In this document: positions 45,191 to 57,927 of the stretch, piece by piece
Layout: every line of letters begins with the position of its first letter
Position numbering within the stretch: position 1 is the stretch's first letter
Source of the DNA: Maylandia zebra
Lineage: Eukaryota > Chordata > Actinopteri > Cichliformes > Cichlidae
Direction of reading: 5' to 3'
Assembly: GCF_041146795.1 (NCBI RefSeq)
Contig: NC_135184.1
Coordinates: forward strand, 4,055,967-4,119,966
DNA length: 64,000 nt
The notes under the pieces: model-generated
The model's database searches: none
The model's input: only the letters and a program-made list of their open reading frames with translations
What the model was told of the DNA's origin: nothing
Program-made: the position numbers and the translations under genes

Positions 45191-47520
45191 CTGATCCATA
45201 GTAAGTACATCTGATGTTATGTCAGATTTTAAGTCCCAGTTTTGTCAGACAGTCGATTATTATTTTGGTCATAAAATCATCTTGATTAAGCTGTTAAAAG
45301 TTTGATTTGAAATATAGCCATACATTTAAAGGAAGATTCTACTATATTACTTGATGTTAAAGAAAATGTAAAAATCTGATGAGTTCTGAATTATGATCTG
45401 CACAAGGTTTTATTTATTTATTTATTTTACTTATAGAAGACATGAAACACTACACATAAAAATGCTAATTTAAACCTTTGAGCCCTGATCTCAAAAACAG
45501 ATATAGATATAATGCTGTCTGTGAAGCTGGAATTAAGAAATAAGTGCTCAAAGTTTTAAAAACATATTTAGTGCCATATTCTGTCAGTATGGAACATCAT
45601 CCAATGTCATGTTGTTGGTTTGTTAGTTGCAGCTAATAGACTTAGATTAGTTTATGTTAGCTAACTAGTGGCAGAATGGATAACTCAGAGGAAAATGAAT
45701 AACACTAAAACTAAAAATCAGTCTAAGGGATCACTTTTTGGGCCACACCTGTCTGCAACAATGAGTGTTATGTTAAGAAACCAAGGATATACTGTTCACT
45801 TTCACTGTCTCTCTCTTTAGGAGTAAGTGGCTCTATGTTGTTTGGCTATTTGAATTAAAACACAAATATCCACCTGTTAGTAGTCGTGTTCGGATTTGTA
45901 ATGCACTTTATAAATAAGAACAGTGTGGAAAAGAGCCTGTTTGAGTTACCAGACTGACAAGCTGCAGCCCAGCACTCCAGCTTTTCCACACTAGGCCGAG
46001 TGTACATTAAATTCACAACTCACCATATTTACCTTAACTTGAGTTAATGGATGATCCAGTTTTGGGTTTCTTGTTATTGAATGCCCTTCTGTGTTTGTAC
46101 AAGTAGAATTCTGTTAAATAATATTAAAAACAGTTAAATAATTGAGGAGAATCTTGATGTTCATCTGAATGGGCCCTAGGACATATAAATGTCATCAATT
46201 TATTTCAGACAAATTAACTTTATTAACAATGTTATACATCTGTGTTGTGTTTCAGCCCACAGCTCATTGCTGTTGATCTCATCTTTGCACACTGTCTCAG
46301 TAAAATAAGGTAAATGCAATTTTGTGCAAAAAGGTTTTGCAGAACATCTGGAATCGTGGGCTTATCTTGAAAGTTAATCCAGTACAACAGAATCCGTCTC
46401 AGTCATTTAGTTTTTTTCTTTTTTCAACACTGTCTGTATTTTATATATTTGTAAAATATAAATTATGAGTTAATGATGCAGTGTTTTCAGTCTGTGTTGG
46501 TGTCTCTTCTGATGTCATGTACAAATGCAAATGGATGACCATAGAAGAGTCAGAAGGGAAAAGTAGGATGATACTCTGTGAAATGCACTATACACAGGTA
46601 CACACACACACAGGTCTTTATCACCAGTCTGACAGCTGTCGGTCCCAGCTGATTTCCCTCTCTCTCCGCTCCTCTCCGTCTCACTATAAAAAGGGAAGGA
46701 AACCACATACTCAATTTCAGGTTAGTTGTGAGCCACAAGGTTCATCTTCTTCTCTTTTAAAGGTTTATAGGTACTGTGTCTAGTTTGCTCACTAATCTTA
46801 AGGAAAGGTCCTCCTTGTGTGAAGTCAGCCTCAATAACATACAGGGTTTTTGCTCAGAACAGGCTTTTGGGAGATGATGCAGGATTGGTCTGGCTATAGA
46901 AATGGCAATGATTCTGTGTTACCTCGCTTGGGGTTGTGGACTTCCTTGTTCTTCCTGAGCATTTGGCATACAGACATTTATTTTATGCTTGAATAAATTA
47001 AACCCCCACTGGGTGAAATATGCTTTATTACAATGTTCCTTTGACTAGAGGCCAAAACCTCTTGGGAGGGGTGTTTAGCAGAGGGTACAGTGAACAGGGA
47101 TACACTAGAAGTCCAAAAACTCAAAACCTTTCAGGATCCAGGATTATGACCAAGAAGAAACAAGCAAATAAGATTTCTTTTCTTTTAAGGGGTACATAAA
47201 AATTCATACTTTCATATTGATTATATTATATTTTTGGTTCTTATTTAGTGGGTATGAAAGTAAACAGTAGAAAGCTGTGTGGTGAAGATGCACAATTTGT
47301 TGTACATCTTCTGGAGTTTGTGGTTTCAACGTGGCAGTAAGATGAGGAAGACATGAGTCCATGGGAAAAGGTCAGTTAGTAAATATTCTGTTTTTGAAGG
47401 AAATGTTTCTATAATATTACATGATACAGCTCCAAATTAATTAGCTAATGACAATTTGATTCTTTTTACCATGATTTGCAATACAATCGACTCATAAAGG
47501 GTTTTATCAGGCTAAAAACA
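45191..47520. other. Intergenic, no gene seen
   Basis: AT-rich DNA with a TTTA run near 45407-45428 and a short CA run near 46597-46610. The open frames are short with no domains. Confidence 0.5.
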
Positions 47521-47760
47521 TGTCAGAATCTAAAAAATGTGGACAAACTGAGCTGAGGTGTTTTAACCTCCTCTACATCCCTGTTAGCAGGATGAAGGTG
47601 CCCTCTTGTGTTGTGCATCAATTTTAAAATTAACCTTCAGAAAAACATTAAAAAAAAAACTTCACTGAGCTTTCAGCATCTTCAGCAACATCAGCAAAGA
47701 GACATTTGTAAAACCACACCGTGTCAGTTTGTTCACAGGAGTCACAAGAAGTGATTGTTT
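47521..47760. repeat. Duplicated segment downstream of the TRIM gene (copy 1)
   Basis: Similar to 60541-60775 in the same orientation. Shared landmarks: ATGTGGACAA, GCTGAGGTG, TTTAACCTCCTCTAC, CCCTGTTAGCA, TGTGTTGTGCATCA, AAACTTCACTGAGC and GTCAGTTTG..CACAGGAG. It may be an old duplication of TRIM 3'-flanking DNA or a dispersed repeat. Confidence 0.7.
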
Positions 47761-47964
47761 TTATGGCTAGACAGACACAGTAAAGAGCTCAATCTAACAA
47801 GACCTCAAAAACATCAAGAGAACATTTAGAACATGTCAAGGTACCACCTGTAATGTGTAACTGATTTCTGTGCATTGCAGAATGCCACAATAATGATGGA
47901 AATAAAAAAAGAAATGGAAACTAAAATACTGTTTTAATCCCACAACAGTATGAAAGGATTCAGT

Positions 47965-49617
47965 CTATTTCAGTTTAACAAACTCAGCAATGTCCCCATA
48001 AGAATAACAAAGCCAAAGTCCAGCATAGAGCGGCTGAGTGAATGTGGTCTGGACTCTGTGGAGGAGAGTCATGGTTTCAGAGACGCTGTAGAAGGACAAA
48101 ATACCTGCTCTGTGATCCAGGTACACTCCTACTCTGGAGGAACGAGGACCTGAGACACGAGTTTGGATGTTGTTGTACTGAAATGTATAACTATTTTTCA
48201 AACAATCTAATGCCCAAGATTTGTCATTATGTCCAAACCAACATCCAGTTTCTACTCTGCTGATATTCTTGTACGCAGCTGCTACAATAATTCCTCCACC
48301 TCTCCACTCCACCTCCCAGTAACAACGTCCAGTCAGACTTTGTCTACTCAGGACCTGCCACCATCCAGTGAATCTGTCTGGATGATCAGAATAAGACTGT
48401 TTCTTTGTGGATGTTGCTTTTCTGTTCCCCTCTGATAATAACAGATATGTGTTTGCTGTGTTTGGATCCAGTGTGATTTCACGTGAATATTTTAAAAATT
48501 CCGCTCTAGTCTTTGGCTCTGCTTGTGGATCCGACAGTAAAACATCCACTTCAGTGACTGTCAGTGAGATGTTTGTCCATTCCTCTCTCAGAATGTCCTG
48601 TAGTTTATCTCTGACCTCTGACACAGCTGCTGTCACATCCTCAAAGTAGCTCAGAGGACGGATATTGATGCTGGATGAGTCTGTAGACTCACTGAGTGCT
48701 GACAGTGAGGGGTAGTTGTGTAGAAACTGGATGTGATCCTCTGTGTGTGAGAGCTGCTTCAGCTCAGCATCTTTCCTCTTCAGCTCAGTGATCTCCTGCT
48801 CCAGCTTCTCCTGAAGCTCTTTGACTCGACTCACTTCAGTTTCCTGCTGGGATCTGATCTGCTGCTTCACATCAGAGCTTCTTTTCTGGATGAGATGGAT
48901 CAGCTCAGTGAAGATCTTCTCACTGTGCTCCACTGTTTGATCAGCAGACTGATTGATGGCCTCCACCTCCTGTTGAAGCAGCTTCACATCTTTCTCTCTG
49001 TCCTGGATTCTCTGCTGGATGTTTTGTCGACTCACCTCCAGCTCTCTCTGCCTCTCAGTCCTTTCTGCTGCAGCTGAGACTGTGTCGTGGCCTTTATGTT
49101 CATCCACAGAGCAGAGATAACAGATACTCTGCTGATCAGTACGGCAGAACATCTTCATCACCTCATCATGACGAGAGCAGATGTTCTCCTGGAGCTTCTT
49201 GGAGGGCTCCACCAGCTTGTGTTCTTTTAATGTAGGTGAATCATAATGAGGCTGAAGGTGTTTCTCACAGTAAGAAGTCAGACAGATTAAACAGGATTTG
49301 CGGGCTTTCAGTTTTCTTCCAATACAGAGACCACAGGCCACATCTTCAGGTCCAGCATAGCAGTGATCAGCAGTAGCAGCTTGGAGTCCAGTCTTCTTCA
49401 GCTCCTCCACTAAATTTGCTAAAATGGTATTTTTCACCAGCACGGGCCTCACTGTGAAGATCTGCCTACATTGAGGACAGCTTTGGATTTTCTTTACCTT
49501 CTCGCCATTCCAGAGTTTTGTAATACAGTTCATGCAGTAGCTGTGTCCACAGGGAATAGTCACTGGATCCTTCAGTAGATCCAAACAGATCGAACAAGTG
49601 AAGGTTTCTGGGTCCAT
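47965..49617 (-). CDS. TRIM E3 ubiquitin ligase, finTRIM/TRIM16-25-like
   Basis: 550 aa in one exon. RING finger with C8, C11, C23, H25, C28, C31, C47 and C50; a B-box1-like region about 95-122; B-box2 with C147, H150, C158, C166, C169, H174 and H177; a long coiled coil about 185-300 (repeated Glu/Gln/Lys heptads); PRY-SPRY about 355-550 (LDPNTANTYLLLSEGNRKAT, GRCYWEVEW, GVYLDHRAGILSFYSV, PLYAGLWLC). The family are cytoplasmic ubiquitin or ISG15 ligases, greatly expanded in teleosts and often linked to antiviral innate immunity, with the SPRY domain choosing targets. The length and full domain set suggest a working gene. It could belong to the finTRIM (ftr) or the TRIM16/TRIM25-like fish clade; sequence alone does not decide. 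Confidence 0.9.
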   Translation of the reverse strand: MDPETFTCSICLDLLKDPVTIPCGHSYCMNCITKLWNGEKVKKIQSCPQCRQIFTVRPVLVKNTILANLVEELKKTGLQAATADHCYAGPEDVACGLCIGRKLKARKSCLICLTSYCEKHLQPHYDSPTLKEHKLVEPSKKLQENICSRHDEVMKMFCRTDQQSICYLCSVDEHKGHDTVSAAAERTERQRELEVSRQNIQQRIQDREKDVKLLQQEVEAINQSADQTVEHSEKIFTELIHLIQKRSSDVKQQIRSQQETEVSRVKELQEKLEQEITELKRKDAELKQLSHTEDHIQFLHNYPSLSALSESTDSSSINIRPLSYFEDVTAAVSEVRDKLQDILREEWTNISLTVTEVDVLLSDPQAEPKTRAEFLKYSREITLDPNTANTYLLLSEGNRKATSTKKQSYSDHPDRFTGWWQVLSRQSLTGRCYWEVEWRGGGIIVAAAYKNISRVETGCWFGHNDKSWALDCLKNSYTFQYNNIQTRVSGPRSSRVGVYLDHRAGILSFYSVSETMTLLHRVQTTFTQPLYAGLWLCYSYGDIAEFVKLK

Positions 49618-50395
49618 TTGATTTTCTTGCTGCGCTAATTCCCTATTTTCTCTCTGACTGTCACGTAGGTTTCACGTTCTGTGAAGACAAACAGCCTCTG
49701 TGCCCTGAAGGGAAACTGAGCTCTTTTTTACTTCTTGCAATCCACCCTTATACAGGGGAAGTATTAACAGTGTGACAAAGAGCGTGTTGTGACAGGCATG
49801 GTGTGTTATGCTTGACTTACTGAATACAGTAACAACTATGACCCAGTTAAACAGTTTACAGGAATTTAAACAGGAATTTTTACACTCAGAGCTTTAACTT
49901 TTAGCTCCTAACATGTGAATTGAATTGGATCTCTTATCTAGGAGGGTTTTTCGGTTCTGACTGACTTGTGGTGATTTGGGATTTAAGCTCTGTAGGATCT
50001 ACTGAGGACTTTGATATGTCTTGGGTCACTGTGCTTCTGGCTGTTGTAACACAAGTCAGTGGATTTTTTGTGAGTCATGTCATTGTTTAGTGAAGTACAT
50101 GGGAAAAGACAGGTTTCGAGAATGATTGAAATGATTGGTTCCCTTACTTTAACCTATGCTTACATGTTAGTTATCTGTTTTGAATATTAATAAATATGAC
50201 TTAAAACATTGTCTAATCACCTAGTCAAACTACAGAACAGCGATTAGAATCATACAGTCTATCTAAAAATCATTTTACATTTTTGCTCTGTCTTGCCTGC
50301 TTGGTGCCCTGCAGGCTCACTGAGGGCCCTCGCGCTCACTTTTCGCTTATATGTGTGTGATAGAATTCAGAAAACAGATCGGTGCAAATTATAAG
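49618..50395. other. Upstream of the TRIM gene, no element recognised
   Basis: It should hold the TRIM promoter. I see no clear ISRE, GAS or TATA box that I would defend. Confidence 0.4.
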
Positions 50396-50429
50396 TCTAT
50401 ATCATAATGTCTTCAGTTTTTGTGTTTGT

Positions 50430-50735
50430 TGTAGGGTTGTAAACTTCAACGCGTTAAAGGGGGGACGGCAGAGGATTCTCTGGCTGGCTGGAGCGGGATC
50501 TAATAACTTGCTCGCAAAATAAAACAAAATAAAAACAAACCAACAAACTAGGGCTGTCAACATTAACACCCTCATCACGATTAATGAGATTACAAATTTT
50601 AACGCAATCAACCCATCTAGAGCGCAGAATGGACAAACTTTGGACAAACTGCCCGAAATGCGTTGACAGAGACATTTCAGGGATTTTGAGTCATTCTGCA
50701 CTCCAAATGGTTTAATTGCGTTAAAATTTTCATTC
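50430..50735. repeat. Degenerate dispersed repeat with AACGC/GCGTT motifs
   Basis: Contains CTAGGGCTGTCAACATTAAC and GATTAATGAGATTAC, typical of a common vertebrate DNA-transposon remnant (GCTGTCAA...GCGATTAA type), with TTAACGC/GCGTTAA words repeated on both strands. Ends are not definable. Confidence 0.4.
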
Positions 50736-51925
50736 TTGTTTCTGTGACGAGAAAGAGGAATGAAGGCGACCAGGTTTTTTAAATATTCTGAGATAAGGAT
50801 CAGCTCTTGGGAGTTAAAGTTTGTTCCTCGCCTTTGCCTTATTTTTCTACATTAAGTTTATGTGAAATGTTTTATTGGCAGTTGTTGATGGTTCCATGTT
50901 TTTCAAAGTCATCCAATGTCAGTCAGCGAATGTACCAATTTTCAGGTAATTATCTGCCAGAGTCACTGAGTTTAATATATGCAGTATTTTCACTTCTTTA
51001 TGGTTTTAACAGTTTCTAAACTCTGACCTATGCTGTTTGTTTCTTGTTCACTCTCTCATTTGATTTTGTTTCCTTCTCATCATTTGATCTCATTTTTGTC
51101 AGGTGTGTGAAGGGAAGGGATCAGCTGTGAGAGAGCAGAAAGCAGAGGGAGTGTTTTCAGGCTTTACCACATTCCAGGACGAGGAGCAGCAGAGTTAAAA
51201 CTCATAAAACAACCGTTTTTTTATCCTCTGCAGTGTCGTTGTTCCAGCACAGTGACAAATAGGATAAGAGACACAAGTCATAAACTGTAGGTCAGCAGAC
51301 ATGAAAAATATGCTTTAAAAACAACAGTAGTTACACAAACTATCACATGAGGAGAGTCACTCTGGAGACATCAACATAACAACAACAAAAAGCAAACAGT
51401 CATCATGGGTTTTCAGTAAGCAGAACCTGTGCTCACACTCTGGACGACCATCAGTAAGCAAACATTTAAATATTTTTCTGTCAGTTTGTTCACAGCAGTC
51501 ACAGCCTGTAACAACGATCCTGCATTAAGGGACCATGGGAAAGATAAGAGAAAAGAGTTTCCAGTTTACGAAAATCCTAAAATACTTCCAAGTTCAATGT
51601 ACCCAGGATATCTGTCTGTTATCTGGATTCACGTCCCCTTTTTCCACGAGGATATGTGCTCACATGAAGCTGGTTATCAAATCACTAAGTTAAACCAGGG
51701 TTTCCACTGCATGTTCACATGAGAGTGGTGGCATTGGCACCATCTAACCAATCACAAACATTGGTATACATACTGTATACTAGCAGCAGAAGAGCTGAGT
51801 TTTGCAAAAGAAGAAAGAGTTTTAGTTTTCATCCTTACAGCTGCAGCCTTAGTGGTGTCAGTGGTCTAACAGTCTAAGACCAAGTAAAGATTAAAATAAA
51901 ATGGGGCTCATTTATTGGGTCAAGT
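50736..51925. other. Intergenic, no gene seen
   Basis: Only short frames. A stretch near 51478-51510 (GTCAGTTTGTTCACAGCAG) resembles the end of the duplicated segment at 47521-47760. Confidence 0.4.
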
Positions 51926-51927
51926 CT

Positions 51928-51995
51928 ATGCTTCAGCATAGCAGTGATAAGCAGGAGCAGCTTGGAGTCCAGTCTTCTTCACTTCTTCATTTAAA
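51928..51995 (-). pseudogene. TRIM gene remnant
   Basis: About 70 bp resemble the neighbouring TRIM gene at about 49350-49420 (both contain CAGCATAGCAGTGAT and GCAGCTTGGAGTCCAGTC), corresponding to its residues about 70-90 after the RING. The rest of the paralogue is not recognisable. Confidence 0.7.
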
Positions 51996-52490
51996 ATCTG
52001 AGATAACCCAAAGTGTTTTACATTTGAGGCATATGACAAAGAACATTAAAAAATATCATGTTTCACTTAAACACAGATTCGAGTCTCAAACTTCTAAATT
52101 TAACCAATGATTCACAATTAAATAAAACTATGTTTTTCATAAAGCAAACACATTTACTGCCACAAAAACTTTCTTCATTTTTGAATTGAAGCAATGAAAG
52201 AATTTTCTAACTTCATCTTTATGTTCACGAAGGAAGAGAAACATGAAACATGTCAGAATATGTTTTTTCTTTCTATGGTCAAGCTGATCACAACTTCTGT
52301 AATAATCTTTAACAGGTTCTTGGCTAAATTGTGTGCTTAGGGTAGCATCTCTGCTCTTGAAATTTGATTTATCTGCCCATGAAAATTACAAACTATCAGG
52401 GTACTAGGTCTTTGACTCAGTATTTGAGTCTTATTTTGTATTCAGTATTCAGCTTTATGAAGATGTTTTAAGTTCAAGTTTATACAGTTT
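51996..52490. other. Intergenic, no feature seen
   Basis: AT-rich, no coding or repeat signal recognised. Confidence 0.4.
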
Positions 52491-52499
52491 GGTCTTGAG

Positions 52500-53020
52500 T
52501 CCAAATCTTTTATGTCTGAGTTTTTTGTATTTCTACTTATGTTGTCTTGTCTTTGTCTCATCCTTGTGTCTCTTGTGAGATTCTGTCATGTCCTCTATGT
52601 ATGTTTCCCAAGTCATGTCTATGTTTATTCCCTCTGTCTCATGTTTGTTTTCGTATTTGTGTCTCTCTCCATGTTTCTGGCTCCCTCGCCCTCCCACGTT
52701 CCTCCCCTTTGCGTTTCATCCTCAATATTCACTTCATCCTTTGTGTTTCCACTTTCCTCGTCACCCTTTAGTGTATACATTGTCTCCGTCTTCCTCAGCC
52801 TTTTGTCAGACCACCAGTTAATCCTCTTTCGTGTTCCTGTGTTTTCAAGGTATTTCCAAGTGTTCCAGGTTTTCATGTGTTAATTTTCCCACTTTAGGCT
52901 TTATGATTAGTTTCTTGTCTAGTTGGTTTTCTTGTTTGGTTTATGCTTGTAATCAGTCACAATAAAAGGCTCGCTTTTTGTTAAGTTTAGTTCTGCCTCT
53001 GTTTGTCTCCAACAAAACAT
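52500..53020. repeat. CT-rich dispersed repeat, unclassified fossil
   Basis: A pyrimidine-rich stretch of TCATGT/TTGTGT words ends in CAATAAAAGGCTCGC followed by TTTTTGTTAAG and CTGCCTCTG. Fish retroelement ends commonly look like this (pyrimidine-rich, AATAAA, then a short tail). It may be an old LTR-type remnant; no coding part accompanies it. Open frames here are low-complexity. Confidence 0.35.
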
Positions 53021-53545
53021 TGATTCTTTAAAAAGGAAACTTTGTCTAAATTTTACAACTCAATACCAGTAAGGCTAACGATGAGATAATCAGTTTCCGA
53101 AGAGGACTAAGGACAGACCCAGAAGCAAGATAATGCATAAGGATATTTAATTTCACACAAGAGATTCACAGACTTAAGCACTAACACACTACAACTTTTT
53201 CAAGGAATGTTCTAACAATAGTTGGGAAAAACGTGGGGTAGTGGACAGGATGGTGATATATTTTTTAAATATATTCTCAGTCTTTTCCATCCAAAACAGG
53301 GTTCCAAGGGAAAATGTGAAAATGTCTCCTTCAACTCCACAAGACTGGTTGGTAAACTTCCACACATCTTTAAATATCTTCAAGAAAATCAAGAGCCAAT
53401 CCACTTTTCCATGATCAGGAAGAAATCCGCATCGTTCCTTCAGAATCCTGGTTTCAACTAACAGGCAGACTCTTCTCTCCCGTGTCCAGGCATATACCTT
53501 TCCAGGATTTTATATCATATCTTATTATATATGCTATTCAGACAC
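53021..53545. other. Intergenic, no feature seen
   Basis: Short frames only; no domain or repeat structure recognised. Confidence 0.35.
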
Positions 53546-53550
53546 ATTAT

Positions 53551-53561
53551 TATTGTTGTTA

Positions 53562-53653
<92 letters not shown>
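53551..53653. repeat. (ATT)n/(AAT)n microsatellite
   Basis: About 60 bp of ATT repeats switch at about 53608 to AAT repeats, making an imperfect palindrome able to form a hairpin. Confidence 0.95.
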
Positions 53654-53893
53654 TCCCACTGCAGAAGAACTTTCCAAATATGAGATAAATATCTCCTCTC
53701 ATCCTCATTTTTAAAAATTCTCATTTTACTCTCTGAGGAGTAGTGATGAGTGACAGATGGTTTCTTCCACTGAAAACACTACGTCCAGATGAACAGAATC
53801 AACCTTTTGAGTAATTTGCCTGCTTGCCTGTATTGGCCCTGTCATAAACCCACTTTTACAACTAACAGCTATTCCAGATTTTATGTGAAATTT

Positions 53894-55074
53894 TCAACTT
53901 GTGTGAAATCTCATGTGTCTTTTCAAGTGTATCATCTGAATGAATCTTTTCCCACAGGTGCTACAACAATGTGGCTTCTCACCTGTGTGAATTCTCATAT
54001 GAATTTTCAAGTTTATCATCTGACTGAATCCTTTTCCACAGGTACTACAAGAATGTAGTTTCTCACCTGTGTGACTTCTCTGATGTCTTTCCATTGTTGG
54101 TTTATGACCAAATCTTTTTCCACAGGTGATGCAAGAATAAGGCTTCTCACCTGTATGAATTGTCATGTGTTTTTTGAATGTCGATTGGTCTCTAAATCTT
54201 TTCCCACAGGTGCTACAACAATGTGGCTTATCATCTGTGTGAATTCGCATATGTCTGTTGAATGCTGACAAAGCACAAAAGTCTTTTCCACAGATGGTAC
54301 AAGAATATGGCTTCTCACCTGTGTGAATTCTCATGTGAGTTTTAAGGTTAATTAGCTGACTGAAACTTTTTCCGCAGGTATTACAAGAATATGGTTTCTC
54401 ACCTGTGTGGATTCTAATGTGATTTTTCAAATGTATCATCTGACTACATCTTTTTCCACAAGTGTTACAACAATATGGCTTCTCATCTGTGTGGATTCTT
54501 ACGTGAGTCTCCAATCCTGATTTCCTACTGAAACCTTTCCCGCAGGTGGTACAAGAATAAGGTTTCTCACCTGTGTGTGATCTCAGATGTCTCGTTAGGT
54601 TGGATTTATCATGAAAGGATTTTCCACAAATCTCACATTTTGCAGACTTTTTACTTATTTCAGATTTACACTGAGTCTCTGACAATGGAGAATTTTCCAC
54701 TCTGTTACTGTTATTCGTGTCATATGTCTTCTTATTCAGCTCCGCATATCGAGTTGATTCTGAGTTGATGTGCTTACTTTTTTCCTGATCTTGACTCTCT
54801 GGTTCAGGAGAGCTGTGAGAAAGGAGCTGATCACTGTGTGGCTCTGAATCACTGTGGTCACCTCCATCATAACCAAGAGTTACAAGAAAGGTTTCAGTCT
54901 CCTGCTTCAATACGAGCTGCTCTCCCTCCTTGCTGGTGTAGAGTTCCTCGTGTTCTTCTTTAATCTGCAGAGTCCCTGGATCGTCCTGGTTCATAATGTG
55001 GCTCTTCTCCTTGTTATCCATCTGCTGGTCTGTGAAATCCTCTTCATCCTTACAGACATGTTGATATGGAAAAT
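53894..55074 (-). CDS. C2H2 zinc-finger protein, last coding exon (9 fingers)
   Basis: An acidic leader ([43 protein letters not shown]) is followed by nine consecutive C2H2 fingers from C155 to the end, joined by TGEKPY-type linkers. This is a nuclear, sequence-specific DNA-binding protein of the large teleost C2H2 family. A good acceptor (TTTACCGCTTCAG) precedes the exon at 55075-55080, so upstream residues in the open frame are intronic and a 5' exon should lie to the right; I could not identify it. Some linkers are altered (TDEKPY, TDDKPH, TGEKLH) and the third finger reads CGKRCSQ. The stop follows the last finger directly. Confidence 0.85.
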
Positions 55075-55080
55075 CTGAAG

Positions 55081-55696
55081 CGGTAAATAAACAAAACAAA
55101 TGTCAGAAAATTTAAAAAATGTGATGATGTTGAGGCAATGATCTAAATGAATCAAGGGTGAGAAAGCCAAACTCCAAATCACACAGAGATTTTAACTGAC
55201 AAAGAAAAATAGGAACCAATGGAAAGTAACAAATATTGAATGAACGTAGAAATGAGGGAACTAAACACAACTTCACTAATATTAAACTAGGATTAAAATA
55301 TAACAATAACTAAAATGCATATATAACTAACTAAACTAACAACACAGACTCAGGATGAAGCCAATATATTTTTCCAGACCCGGATGCTGTTGAAATCGAA
55401 TTTCTATGCTTACAGCAAAAACATGTAATTCTAGAACTTAAATGGATGACAGAACAAAATGAAACTTCTGGTGTTGGGTTTGTGTCTCTGCACGGGCACA
55501 GATTTAGTGTCAACAGCAAGTGGAAATGTTAAACTCGTAAAAATCAAGCGCGTGATAATTAAAAGAACAAGAAAAAGTAATGAGATAAAAGCAATGAGGC
55601 TCTCAGTCAAACATTTGACTCTTCTAAGTCTACACATATAGATATAATTTACTTAGTTCTCTTATTTTTCTGATAACAGATGACTGCTGAGTTTTT

Positions 55697-55727
<31 letters not shown>

Positions 55728-57120
55728 GGTGCACGTGTCACCTGGTCCCTTCAGTAATTATGGAGGACCACAAGAGCCACACTCATCAAAATAAAGAATT
55801 CTGTGCATAAATTGTACAGTAAATTATGCATTTGTAAATTAATTTACAAATTCCTTTTTTAAATTATTTTATTTATTCAAACATTACATAAGTAATTTAT
55901 TATTTAATACGTTTATTTAAAATAAAAATGTAAAATAAAAACACTAATCAATATTTCAAAATGAATAATTGATTCATTAATAAATACTTCAAATCAAAAA
56001 TTGTTACTGGTATCGCCACATAACCTGGCTTGAGTCATACAAGCTTTGGTTAGATAGTTTAGTTTTCTACCGAAGCTGGGTCTGTTTGTAGATGTAAAGC
56101 CAACGGTACTTAAATGTTTTAGAGTAAACCAAGCAGACAGTTCAATCTTTAAGCTAAGTGTATTCACAGGGACCAAACATCTGTCCCATGAGCTGTGGTG
56201 AGGAAACAGACCCAACCATGCTGTGCTTGGTTTATAGTTAAAAGAACTCTCATCCTGCATAAACCACTAATAATAAGTCCTCCTCCATGTTTTGTCATGC
56301 TTATATCATACAACCTGAGTCTGTCACCTTTGTAATAAAGCCCAACATTTCTGCAGGGTCACATGTCCTGTTTCCCCTTTTTTTGTTTTTAAAATACATA
56401 AAGAGTAATTCTATTAAAAACTGTGTTTTCATCCTGCAAGTTAACAGATATTTGATAAACCTCTGCTGTTTTTGTTGTTAACTGTCATGGTTGACTTCAT
56501 TCTGCAGGTGTCTAGAGTCAGAAAAGACTGACAAGGTGAGAGGTGAAGGCTCTCCACCCCTGATGAAACACCAGGACAAATTCAGCTATGTGTGAGGAAG
56601 AGGAGGAAAAAAACGAGACAGCAGCAGGTGAGAGATGGAGAGGAGAACAGGGGAAGAAAATACATCTGTTCTCTGTAATTTGGGGACTGGTAAAAACATT
56701 TGAGACAGTTTCTAGATATTTGCTTCCTCCACTATCACTGAAGCTGAATAAAAACAAGAAGAACAGGGAACATTCCCTCAGTGACATTTGGAAAATTAGA
56801 AACTAGTCTTTAAAGCTTCACAAAACATTTGTGACCTTTGACATTATGGTGCTATCTGTACTCAGCAAATATTTTTATGAGGGAAACAAATCATTTCTAA
56901 AGGCTGTATAATCAGAGTGACTCCGTTTTTCTGCAGCTCCAAGGAAGTGAACTCTTCAGTTTCATCATTTCCACTGCACCAGTAGAAATGTTGTTGATGT
57001 TAAATGTTTAAGAAACACATGCACTATTGCTACTGATTGCAGCTGATTTTTAGGTTCTTCCTGTTTCTCTAAAAATAAATGTAAATTTGAGCAGTGAGTA
57101 GGATCCTAAATTATTCAAAT
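55081..57120. other. Intron/intergenic; (GT)n-(G)n tract at 55696-55730
   Basis: AT-rich DNA between the C2H2 exon and the orphan leader exon. A GTGTGTGT run passes into about 19 G residues near 55711-55729, a potential G-quadruplex. No first exon for the zinc-finger gene was recognised. Confidence 0.45.
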
Positions 57121-57411
57121 TCATTTTTTATTAAGACCGATACAGGTTTGCATACCTGTTCTGTGTAAGTTTATTTCAGGTTTCCACATATCATCACTGA
57201 GTTTGAGTTGTTCATCCTCACTTTCGGCCTCCTCCTTCAGTTTAAGCTGCTCTCCCTCTCCCTGATTGGTGGAGATTTCTTCCTGTTCCTCTTTTATCCG
57301 TGGGGCCTCTGGGTCCTCCTGGTCCAGACTGGAGTTTTCCTGCTGGATCCAGACCTGCTGGTCATCCAGACCTTCCTCCTCCTTACACTTCATGCTGCTA
57401 TTAGAGGTCTG
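57121..57411 (-). pseudogene. Orphan C2H2-gene leader exon without fingers
   Basis: After the acceptor GTTCCTCAG at about 57412, the frame encodes CKEEEGLDDQQVWIQQENSSLDQEDPEAPRIKEEQEEISTNQGEGEQLKLKEEAESEDEQL, the same acidic leader type as the gene at 53894-55074 (EEDFTDQQ ... [23 protein letters not shown]). It stops at 57121 before any zinc finger. Possibly a truncated paralogue or an alternative exon of the neighbouring gene. Confidence 0.6.
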
Positions 57412-57465
57412 AGGAACAAAAGCACACATGAAAAAGGTTACTAATGTGATGACATGAAAATACAC

Positions 57466-57927
57466 CTCTAAACAAATATAATCCAGTACATATTGAGTTC
57501 TTGAATCACTACCCGATTAGCTATTCTTATTGTTGTTTCCTGTGATGCAGTGATCTTTTGTATGTTATCACACCAAGTGGGTAATTTCCATGGGCAGATG
57601 GCTCAAAGAGCTAAGATTAGTTAGATTATTAGTAACTTTGGCTCTATCCTGCAACTCATCACTCAGTCCTCACCCTGCATGTTTAGAGCCAACCCCAAAT
57701 ATTTCTTGTAATGTCAATCCTGATGTTTTGATTAAACAGTGCTGAACTCTTGTTGTTGTCAACTGCTCGTGTGTGTTCCTAGTTCATTCAGTCATTTATG
57801 TTCAGTTCATTCAACCTAATAATAAATCTATGAGTCCAGCATTTTGGTCCTCTGTCTCCATTCTCCACACACCTGACCTACCAGAACGAAACACTGGGTC
57901 AATGACCCAGGTACTGTGACAGTGGGT
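57466..57927. other. Intergenic, no feature seen
   Basis: No coding, RNA or repeat signal recognised. Confidence 0.35.

Noticed and set aside
52512-52883. 123-aa hydrophobic frame
   Set aside because: Low-complexity Ser/Phe/Val/Leu translation of a CT-rich repeat; not a membrane protein.
53894-55099. Start of the C2H2 protein at the open-frame ATG (55099)
   Set aside because: A strong 3' splice site at 55075-55080 follows it, so that ATG is most likely intronic.
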